From NCBI GenBank assembly GCA_016165875.1, contig JABBOT010000010.1, positions 10,836,277-10,900,276 of the forward strand: a stretch of 64,000 bases of DNA. Reading direction: 5' to 3'. Of this stretch, positions 54,887-64,000 are shown piece by piece. The position numbers were made by a program, and so were the translations under genes. Below the pieces are notes generated by a model. That model was given only the letters and a program-made list of their open reading frames with translations. It was not told where the DNA came from and ran no database searches. The DNA is from Acanthopleura granulata. Its lineage: Eukaryota > Mollusca > Polyplacophora > Chitonida > Chitonidae. Within the stretch, counting starts at the first letter, position 1. Each line of letters begins with the position of its first letter.

Positions 54887-55639
54887 ACACCTTGTTGGTA
54901 GAGGTCGAGTGGTCTTCAGTGAACATGTGGACTATACGAGCTAGCACACAAGTGTCACTGTCCAAGGCGAGTTTTGATCCCACGCCTCGGTGATTGAAAG
55001 GCAAGCATCTTTAACCATGGTCCTCTCCCGTTTTTGCGTTGTTAGCTGATAAGTGTAACATTCACGATCACCACTCAACGGTTACGTTTCATAATTTCTT
55101 CAGTGAAGATGAAAATATACTTTAATTTTTTGGTGTGTGTGTGTCTAGAAGTTCCACCCAGACGTAGTTAGAATAGGGCAGTTTCGAGTTCGAACTCTCT
55201 TGTCCTAGAACGTAAAAAGAGTTCAACTCCTGTAACTTGTCAAATGTGTGAGGCAATTTTGTTGATTTTAATTTACCGATCACCTGTCTTGCCGTGATAG
55301 GGAGGTACGAACGACCTCTCTTTCAATCAGGAGCTTCTTAAATTTAAAAATTTCCAGCTCCTCAATTTTCCCTATCGTACGTCTAGTCTAAGTAACTTTT
55401 TCTTTTTTAACTTTTCTTAGACGCCCGTATTATAGTAAATATAATCAGAAATAGTAGCCTAACATCTTTGATATGTCACATGGTACAGTAGGGCTTTTCT
55501 GAGATTTAGCAATAAACGAGTTCGATCTCGAAATTCCGCTATTGACAGCTGATAACGTAACCAAGGGAAAGAACCCTAGTCTAAGCCAGCTATTCAGTCT
55601 GGTCTAGACACGTCTTGCCTTCATGTCAAATCACTGCGT
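54887..55639. other. No gene; tRNA-like remnant
   Basis: 54950-55020 carries a reverse-strand B-box-like GGGATCAAAACTC, so a SINE-head remnant is possible. Otherwise unremarkable. Confidence 0.4.
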
Positions 55640-56300
55640 GTACTCTCCCAATCCCAATGTCGGAACTGGTAAAAGCAACTGAGGTCACCAAGACAATTTT
55701 CCCAGCTGCACAAACGAATATACGGTCAAACCAACTGAGGTAAACAGGACAATTTTACTAGCTCCATAAACAAATGTACATTCAAACCAACTGAGCTCAC
55801 TAAGATAATTTTACCGGCTGCACAAACGAATATACAGTTAATCCAACGGAGGTCAAGCAGATAATTTTACCAGCTAAACAAACGAATATACAGTCAAACC
55901 AATTGAGGTAAACCGGAGAATTTTACCAGCTGCACAAACGAATATACAGCCAATCCAACGGAGGTCAACCAGAAAATTTTACCAGCTAAACAAACGAATA
56001 TACAGTCAAACCAATTGAGGTCAACCGGAGAATTTTACCAGCTGCACAAACGAATATACGGTCAATCCTACGGAGGTTAACAAGAGAATTACACCAAGTG
56101 AAGAAAAGAACATATAGTCAAACCAACAAAGGTTAACAAGATATTTTTACCAGCTACGCAAACGAATATAGTCAAGTTAACTGACGTCAACAATAGATTG
56201 AGTACACATTCACATCAGTTGAAGTCAGCCACCCGGTTTTGCCAGCTACGCAAACGAATATTCAGTTATACTAGCAGAATTCAACAATACAATTTTTCAA
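55640..56300. repeat. 56-58-bp minisatellite
   Basis: About 11 units of AATTTTACCAGCTGCACAAA, CGAATATACAGTCAATCCAA, CGGAGGTCAACCAGAG. Units alternate between AACTGAGG and AACGGAGG forms, hinting at pairwise copying. Confidence 0.88.
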
Positions 56301-58296
56301 CCGTATCGACTCGAATCTGATAATGAGATCTACAGCGAAGTGGAGAATGGGCAATGTAAAGATCACCTGCATATGTGTATGGAATCTTATGTGGCTCTAC
56401 ACTGGTGTCCGTTTAAACAGATGCATGTAAGAAGCATAATAGAAATTTTTACAATTTACTTGATTTCCCCATCGTGATAAACTTCTTAATTTGAAGCAGA
56501 TATTAGTTTCTATAGCATACAATTATCAACACGTGTGATGCACAAGTTAAATGTTAATACTCTTGCTTCTATAAATTTTGTCCTGTATGCGTTCTCCTGC
56601 AGAAGAAATGTGGCAACTGGACAACAGGCAGCATGGGCTATCATGGCAATGCGCCAAAGACTGACTTGCGTACAAATTTAACTGGACTTTGTTGCGTGTT
56701 GATATTTAGCATACAATAGAGCTTAGAACTATAGATTTTACTTCTTATAAGAAACTTGTGCGTAAGTACCGCTGTAGGTCTACACTGCTGCAAAATAGTA
56801 TATAAGTCTGCTGTGAATAGAGAACTGCAGTTCTCCTTGACGGAGAGAGCTAAAGAGAGAAAACTACCGTTACCGACATGGGGGGGCTCCTGTCCAAACT
56901 AAAAAGAAGCTAGGCTGCATGGTAACATGGCGGGTCCCAGGTGGAGCGAGGATACCTGGCGTGGAGCAGAAATATTCAACATTCGGAAGCTGTGGTTACT
57001 AACGATACCAGTACCTCATAAGGCGTCGAAAAACATAGCTTTATTTTAAAAAAAAAAAAATAATAGGCGTTTCTAACTGAACGGCAGTCCGCCATTCGGT
57101 GGGGGGGGGGGGGCGAATAAAGAGGAGAGCTCTGCATCTGTAATGCGTACTGTAGTTACATAGATATACTGTCACCGTGCAGCCCATGGGTATATTAGGT
57201 AATGTGAAAGTAATATATATACAAATTGTATGTTTATTTAATGGGTGAAAAATGATGGATAGGATCGAGAGATCATGGATCGAACACGGGTCGAGTCACA
57301 TCAAAGACTATAAAAATGGTAGGTTACTTGTTGCTGCCTCGCTTGGCGCTCAGTACTCAGTACTTCGGCATGATGTTCCAGTGGCGACACAACTTTGGCA
57401 GCATGGACATACCCTGCCACAAGAAGACACAATATAGGCTCCATATACATTCTAACGTCGTCATGTGACTGAAATATTGTTGGGTACTCAAGCATGCATA
57501 CGCGATACAAAATGATAAAAGAAATTTTAGATTAAATACAACTGCCATAACTAAATGTACACTGCCTGGTCTGTATATATTAAATGAATTTTAGACCACG
57601 GGACAGGCTTGTAAACAAGACACTGCGCATGCATACTGAGTGTTTCGCACAAAAATCTGTCCGATTTACAACCGCACACTTTCTCATCTTTATGAGCTCT
57701 ATAATCAGAAGCGTCAAGCAAGTCGCTATTCCTCTGGAACGTACGTCTCAGGCAGACTGCCTACTTAATTCCAGGCCATTGAATCGAGTAAAATGCATGC
57801 AGATGTCCACTCATTACGAAGTTCAGAAATAAGCCCAAATCCTTAAAATTTGCGTACGAAGACAGCAGTTTCCGATAGCTGGCCGCTCACATCACAGTTA
57901 AATCTATAATCCATGTAAAGCGCCATTTGGACGAACCATGGGGCAAATTAGTCCACTTTTTTTTTCTTTTAGGCCTACATATATTCAGACTAAATCTGTT
58001 AGCTGAGACTTAAACCATGTCTGTTTCGATAGCATAGTGTCTCTTTCTTCATCCGATGGAGAATAAGATGAAAAACATTTCAATAGTTTTGAGCTGTGAA
58101 TTCTGCTTTATTCATGTCTTGCAACAACTTCGACCATCTGATCGACGTGCCTTCGTAGCTGTTCTACGTTCTTTCATCACTCCTAGCTGATGACTTATAG
58201 CAGCACATATCTTCCGTTTTATCTGAAATAACTGGTCCACATGTCAGGGTAGCGGCCACGTGTCTGCCGCTCGTCAACAATCAAACGCTTGAAAAA
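56301..58296. other. Intergenic; contains a SINE
   Basis: No coding signal. Homopolymer runs lie near 57046 (A) and 57100 (G). SINE family 2 is at 57325-57505. The last part is presumably the promoter of the gene at 58328. Confidence 0.45.
57325..57505 (+). mobile_element. SINE family 2, 3' part
   Basis: CAGTACTTCGGCATGATG, AACTTTGGCAGCATGGACAT, CATTCTAACGTCGTCATGTG, ACTGAAATATTGTTGGGTAC align with the copies at 27700 and 30960. Confidence 0.6.
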
Positions 58297-58314
58297 CAGC
58301 GCCCTCTGGCGAGC
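58297..58314 (-). promoter_or_regulatory. CTCF-like motif beside a first exon
   Basis: CAGCGCCCTCTGGCGAGC; its reverse complement GCTCGCCAGAGGGCGCTG resembles the CTCF core. It lies 14 bp before the ATG at 58328 and points opposite to the intron 12 motifs. Confidence 0.4.
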
Positions 58315-58327
58315 AATCTCTGCAAAT

Positions 58328-58405
58328 ATGGCGACTTCTGCTAAATGCGGAAACGGGCAGCGGGGTCGAAAACAAACACAGAAAATATCCAAGCAGAAGA
58401 ATCAG
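58328..58405 (+). CDS. Probable first coding exon of an unrecognised gene
   Basis: ATGGCGACTTCTGC opens a 26-codon exon ending ATCAG|gtgggt (phase 0). The peptide is highly basic and Gln-rich (GQRGRKQTQKISKQKN), suggesting a nuclear or RNA-linked protein. The CG-rich context just upstream looks like a promoter. No following exon was identified before 64000, so identity is open. Confidence 0.5.
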
Positions 58406-59788
58406 GTGGGTAAATGCGCACTTGTATGTATTTTATATGTCCGTAATCTGGATAAGACAAAAGAAAAGTGCGTTGCGGATTATAATTGGTTGTAAAATGA
58501 CAGTATTGACATTTCCTCTAGATTGACCAGACAGCTGTGACGTCAGCAAAGCGCGCAGTTTCACACGAGGTCATGCATGTACGCGTAGTCCGCCTGCATT
58601 TACCCTTTATGGAATATGCCTATTGATTGCAGATATCGTGGCAAATGTCATTGCTCTAAATACAGAAGAACTTTTTTTGTGGAGGTTGGCCCAGTTGTCA
58701 CATCTGGGGTCGGTTTGGGCAACATGTTGTATGGTGACATATGCACCTCATGGGATTTATGAATTGAGGGTAAGTCAATGCATTTAACCAGCGTCTCGTG
58801 GGATCGCCGTAGATCACCACCGACAAATGCTGTTTCATAAAGCACTAAAGCTTCAAGCACTGTAAATTGAAAGTATCTTACTATTTTCACCACTCACAGT
58901 GTCTGCGTGATCACAGGCCAGTGTACAGTGTACATGTTTGCCATATGATTACTACGTCCGAGAGGTGGGGGTTCAAATCTAGTTATGGTCAAGGAATTTG
59001 TAGATTATTTGTAATGTAAGAATATTTTCATGATTGAATCATGTGTGATGACCTGGTCTCAATTTGAGGTCATCAGTTTCATTCTCGGCATTTAAAACTG
59101 AGTGAATGACCAAATGTTTCATAATCAGGATTCAGCTACGTTTTTGATAATGATACTCCCCTGTAACAGTTTCTGGCATAAAATGAAATAATGTGTTCAG
59201 ATGTCGAGGGAGGAGGGAAAGGCAAAATAACTTGTGGGTGGGGAAGGGAAACAAGGAATTTCAGTCCGCATGATTCACCTAACTTGACAAAGGATGATGG
59301 TTTATCCCCACGTATTATCTGACCGCCATTGTGTTAACTAAAAATTCTCGACTATCATTCTGGTGCTCAACTACTGTCAAGTGAATAAATCAATTACATG
59401 TACTTTATTCTTACTCCATAAGGTAACAACTGTGATTTACATGTAGACTTTGGACATGTTTATGTCTGTCACACTGTAAACATACATGTACTGTACACAC
59501 TGGGTTTGTACAAGGTGTACATGTACATGTATGTGATGTGTACTGTACTAGGCTGACCTAGGGTACGTTGTGACAGGACTCACTGTAGATGTAGGGAACA
59601 TATAGCATTTGACATACAAGGACTCATCTGACATATACCGGTAGGGTACATGTTGCAATGTTGACATGAGTTAGACAGAACTGAGTATTAACCTGTGTGC
59701 AGTGTTCAAGCCTTCATCACAAGCAGTTTTACTGTCCAGCCTGAAATCTGACCAGCCTGTATTGTCATGATGGTTATGGAATGTGGGA
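58406..59788. other. No coding signal; SINE-like head
   Basis: Likely intron of the gene beginning at 58328. GAGGTGGGGGTTCAAATCTAG at about 58960 is B-box-like, the remains of a tRNA-derived element. Confidence 0.4.
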
Positions 59789-60145
59789 GCAGGTCGTGGT
59801 GTAGTGGTCAAGGGTGCTTACGTTTTGATTGCTGGGACAGACGAGGTTGGGGTTCAAAACTGGCCTTGGACAGGAGATTTGCTGATTATCTTGTTTTTAC
59901 TAGTGGGGCCTTGGTGACATTAAGCGGAGGATGATGCTTGGTGAGCATTTCGGTTCATTTGCTCATGACCATTTGTCTTCCATCTGTCTGGTATACATGC
60001 CTGTGGGGAAGTTTAACCTGCAGATTGGTGGTTTTATCTGGGCACTGAGGTTTCTCCCCCCCCCCCCCATAATGCTGACTGCCATTGAATAAGTGGAAAA
60101 CTCTTGACTGTAATTGTAAATAACAATGAAATAAGTAAGTAATTT
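59789..60145 (+). mobile_element. tRNA-derived SINE related to family 1
   Basis: A-box-like GTGGTGTAGTGGTCAAGGGT and B-box-like GTTGGGGTTCAAAACTGG are followed by a body ending CCATAATGCTGACTGCCATT, AAGTGGAAAACTCTTGACTG, then AATGAAATAAGTAAGTAA. The downstream part matches the family 1 tail in diverged form. Confidence 0.65.
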
Positions 60146-61369
60146 GAACAAGTGATAATGGCTTTATAATAACATTTGGTCATAAGTACATGTATGTATC
60201 CATCTGTTCTCCTGTGCTGGTGTCTGTCCACACTGCTTGAACAGTGTCAATATTTAGAGGTGTTGTTTCGCTCTGATGTCAGGTGACATTTATTGAGCTT
60301 CTGAATTCCTTCTGTGACACCAAGGCTCACATGCAACATTACAGTACCAGTAGGACTACTGTATTTCTTCTAAAATGTGCAAACTTTATTGAATGGACAA
60401 GACCAGTAAATTTGTCTTGTCAGTGGTGGGTGGACATGGTTGATTGCGTGTTGTCAGGTGCAGACATGTTACCTGGACTCGAGAGGCATGCTGAGAATTG
60501 ATTGGTGAACTACAGTTAATAATGAAAGCATTTCCAGCTGAGGAGGCTGTATTATTGTGTAGTCATTGATTGGCTTGTAATAAGGCAGCACTGAGAGTGC
60601 AAATCAGACCACCCCTACCTCCCTCCCCACCCCACCCCACCCTCCCCACCACCTTATAGCTACCACGGTCAAGGGCCATGGTAACATCATCAAGTTACCT
60701 ACATGTAGGGTGTCCCCTTGTGATAATTGCAGTGTGATTAATTCTGATCAGCTGCGAGATCAATGACCGAACAGCTATTTGTCTTGATTAAGTGATGATA
60801 AATGTTACAGATCAGCTCAGGCTTGTTTACAGATCAGCTATCTTGCAACGCTGTGGTAATTATAAGGACCTCAGGGAGGTTCTTCTGGGTGCTTGTCGTA
60901 TGCCGAGTTATGATAGCTTGCCTCGTAGCATCACTTGATATTGTTTGTAGTCCTGTGTTGAGGAGAGAGTGACACTGGCATACTCTGGTTACTCTGGCTT
61001 TACAATGTAACTATTGTGCACCAGTGTAGATAGTAGCCTCCTCCCACATATAGGTGGCAGAGTCATCTGTTAGCATTACGCCATGAGGAAATGAAGGCTG
61101 GGATAAGGAAGTGTTTGCATGGGCATCCAGAAGAGAGGCAAGACAGGGGGTATTGAACTCCCCATTGTAGACTGAGCCAGCACTGTTACTGTGGACAGTA
61201 CTACTTGGTAAACATGTGAGTCTTCTCAGCAGCTGTATGATGTCATGGTGTAGCTCATTGGTTGTGATTCTACAGAGTTTGTCATTAATTTCCAATCAAT
61301 CTGGCTTATGCTGCAGAGCCGCGTGACTCTACACTGGAGGTCCATTCAGGGGCTGTGGTGTAGAGGTGC
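60146..61369. other. No gene seen
   Basis: Only short random frames. A C-rich tract at 60610-60650 (CCCCACCCCACCC) is the main compositional feature. Confidence 0.45.
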
Positions 61370-62060
61370 TCTATTGATCTACATGTACTGTCCATAGGGG
61401 GAGGACTGGCTGAAACATCTACCATCCATAAGGGGATGGGGATTGCAGGCTGAAGTATCTGTGTACCAGTAATGGGCAGACAGGCTGAAATATCCACTGT
61501 CCATGAAGGAATGGGGACGGCATGCTGAAGTACATGTATCTACTATTAATGGGGGACAGGCTGAAACATCTGCCATCCATGAGTGGGTGGGAAGGGCAGG
61601 TTGAAGTATCGACTGTTAATAGGCAGACAGGCTGAATTATCTACCATCCATGAGGGGATGGGGAGGGCAAGCTGAGATCTACCATTAATGGGGAGGACAG
61701 GCTGAAACATCTACCATCCACAGTGGGAGGGGAACACTGAAGTATCTACCATTAATAGGGGGACAGGCTGAATCATCTACCATCCACAGTGAGAGGGGAA
61801 GACTGACGTATCCACCATTAATGGGGTGACAGGCTGAATCATCTACCATCCATGGGGGAAGGGGATAGGCTGAAGTATCTACCATAAATGGGGGGGACAG
61901 GCTGAAGCATCTACCATCCATGAGGGGATAGGGAGCGCAGGCTGAAGCAGCTACCATTAATGGAGGGGGGGGGGCAGCTGCAGCATTTACCATCCATGGG
62001 GAAATCGAAGGACAATCTGAAGGATCTACCATCCATTGTGGGTAGGGGGTGGCAGGCTGA
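61370..62060. repeat. 35/40-bp minisatellite
   Basis: Alternating units: GGCTGAAACATCTACCATCC, ATGAGGGGATGGGGAGGGCA; and GGCTGAAGTATCTACCATTA, ATGGGGGGACA. About 18 units with G-run length changes. Minus-strand frames (MVDVSACPP-like) are artefacts. Confidence 0.88.
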
Positions 62061-63366
62061 AGTTTGTTCTGTCAATGGGTGCACCAGAGCTGTGAGCCAC
62101 ACTGAGAAAGTCCCTGCCTTATTTGGACAGTAACATGTAAAAACTTCTGAAATCCTGTAAACATGAAAATTCTAAAGTTTTATAACTGACACTGGTGACA
62201 ACTTTTTTTTTGTAAGTCTTCATTCTTCTGATGTATTTCCCATGGCTGTATCTGATACAGTACATGTTCGGTGTACAGAGATGAAAATCAAAGGTCAACT
62301 GGACAGGAAAGAATTGTTAAATGTACAGATTGATGATGTAACAGAGGGGAGGGGCAATAGGATGACTGGGTGACCTGTGAAATATTTCTGGCTGCTCACT
62401 GACCAACTGCCTCTAGCCCTCAGCCCTGCCCCACAGCATAGATCCTGTGTTAGGGCACCCAGGGATGCAGGTGATTGACTGAATTAGGATGTGTGTCAGA
62501 TATCGACATACAGTGTACACGATCTCAGAACACAGGACCTCTGATCAATACTCATTAAGATCATACTGCTCGGCAATCTCTGGACTGGTGACATATGTCC
62601 ATCAACTGTGATACCTGCAGACACCTCTACGTGTATATTTGTTCTCGTAGCTGATGAAAATAAGTCAGCTCCGTGTGAATGGAGGGGTTGTGTAATCGAT
62701 CAACATTTGTATCGACCCACGGTCTTGAATAATATATAACTATGAGTGTAATGAATAAGTAAATCTATGTCAGGATGTTGCCATGAATTATTCAGATAAC
62801 GTGACATTGGTACTTAGCCACAGGAGACGATGCCTGTCACTATTCCAGCTTTCATGCGTGCTGGTTCACAGGATTACCTGGTGTTTGTATCAGCAACACT
62901 GCTGTCGAGTTTGATGTGTTGCTCCTGATACACATGCAGTCTTGAATGTTTAAGTCTTCCCCAGATGGGATTTAAGTCTTCCACAGTCCGTGTTTAAGTC
63001 CTCCACAGTCCGTGTTTAAAGGATACATGACAAGGTTTTGTATTTGTTTGGTTTTATTACAATGCGTAAAAACATGTACAAGAACAGAGAAAATTCTCAA
63101 TCTTCTTTTTCAGGGGGTAAAAATGGCTTAAAAATACATTTTTCTTAAGTCCCCAATGGTCTGTCCTTAGATTAAGTAGCCTGCAGTGGTGACGTCAGCG
63201 CTAAAGTAAAGCTGTTGAAACGACTCTGGGGGAGGGGGGCGGAACTGACCAAATTGGGGGAGGCGCTGTCATGCAGAGCATGAGCACGTCACATTGCCTA
63301 CACTGTTTATATAGGACTATCAGTTAGCTGACAGTAAGGCACGAGCAGTGTGAGCTGAGACAAATG
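62061..63366. other. No gene seen
   Basis: No coding or repeat signal apart from a short duplicated TTTAAGTCTTCCACAGTCCG-type stretch at 62950-63020. Confidence 0.45.
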
Positions 63367-63896
63367 TCAATGTAGAAATTTCTTCAAGACACGCCTGTCT
63401 GTCACCAAGCCCTTTATAATATATCCTTTCTCTCGCAGTAGACCAATTGAGCTCCAACTCCATAGTTTGACTTCATCTGACTGCAAATATAGGAAAAATG
63501 TGGTCATTTGTCTGGTATGCAATAAAATATAGGTAAGAGCAGCACAGATCCTGTCGTGACTCTCCAGCAGTTCAACTGAAACACATGTAAAATCAAGATA
63601 TATATAATGTATTAATAAATTTACAATGAATGAAAAAGATATGTACAAATCTTTCCATTATTCAAGTTTTTAGTATCAGGAACTTAGCTTCAGTGACATA
63701 CAAAAAATTCAAGTACATGTACCTGTATCAGCTGAGTGTAGAACTTTATTGGTTTTCAAATCTAAGAGGCTGTGTGTCCCATACATGTATGTAGCTGAAT
63801 AGCCCGGTGATTCGCACCTTCCATCACCTCCCATCACAAGATCATAATTGATGAATGGGAGGTGTGACCCCCCTCTATCTCCCTCCCCATGAGAAG
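63367..63896 (-). CDS. Exons resembling a DDE-transposase-derived protein
   Basis: Three minus-strand pieces: about 63896-63723 (MGGDGRCESPGYSATYMYG, SLLDLKTNKVLHSAD, donor ACAG|gtacat); a possible 15-base exon 63575-63561 after TGTTTCAG; and 63476 (or 63480) to 63367 (EVKLWSWSSIGLLREKGYII, KGLVTDRRVLKKFL, stop). The GDGR..SPG..A.Y and LVTDR segments resemble an uncharacterised animal protein family derived from a transposase, where these Asp residues would be catalytic. The middle junction is uncertain and the protein ends soon after LVTDR, so it may be a decayed copy. The 5' part lies at or beyond the window end. Confidence 0.4.
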
Positions 63897-64000
63897 CTGT
63901 TATACAGCTAAGTGTATCTGCTGCTCTGGTTTCACACAGCACTAATGGGAACACCCAGAGGAATAAATTACTCAAGTGACAACATGCTTTTGTTACCTGT

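Noticed and set aside
61379..62102. Minus-strand frames with MVDVSACPP-like repeats
   Set aside because: Artefact of the 35/40-bp minisatellite.

Overview
The window looks like nuclear DNA from a lophotrochozoan animal, most likely a mollusc. The genes are split by GT..AG introns. There are tRNA-derived SINEs ending in AAAT repeats, eroded Ty3/gypsy and LINE remnants, MITE-like inverted repeats, and an unusually dense set of minisatellites. No bacterial-type operon, CRISPR array, rRNA or intact tRNA gene was seen. The species is inferred, not proven.

Layout. 1-5.1 kb: non-coding sequence with a duplicated block, a 75-bp minisatellite in two places and a SINE. 5.26-6.24 kb (+): a cGAS-like receptor (cGLR, Mab-21 superfamily) catalytic exon with an intact E-x-D...D triad. 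6.7-9.1 kb: four adjoining minisatellites. 10.75-11.13 kb (+): a small coiled-coil ORF behind a TATA box, running into tandem repeats that extend to 12.7 kb. 14.8-18.1 kb: a broken Ty3/gypsy element. 18.7-19.55 kb: a 27/30-bp minisatellite. 20.6-26.4 kb (-): a five-exon gene that splices in phase to 833 residues: CARD, second helical (possibly CARD-like) region, seven 18-residue repeats, then a second complete cGLR domain. 28.1-50.6 kb (+): a 19-exon KCTD3/SHKBP1 orthologue (719 residues; BTB/T1 domain, Ser/Arg-rich linker, WD40-like domain) with every intron phase consistent. 58.3 kb (+): probable first exon of an unrecognised gene. 63.4-63.9 kb (-): probable exons of a DDE-transposase-related protein.

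Biology. The most exciting item is the CARD-cGLR fusion. cGLRs normally make a nucleotide second messenger after sensing nucleic acid or another ligand, and CARDs assemble signalling filaments. One protein carrying both, with two small phase-symmetric cassette exons between them, suggests a sensor that signals by catalysis and by CARD assembly, loosely like RIG-I's N-terminal CARDs fused to a different sensor. The nearby second cGLR exon starts in the same codon phase, which fits a local duplication.

The second theme is splice-site-linked repeats in the KCTD3/SHKBP1 gene. Intron 11 holds 17 copies of a 44-bp unit derived from the end of exon 11 with its 5' splice site. Intron 8 holds a 43-bp array matching part of exon 9. 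Intron 13 holds a partial copy of exon 13. Intron 12 holds a 107-bp array that starts at the exon 12 donor and carries a CTCF-like motif in each unit.
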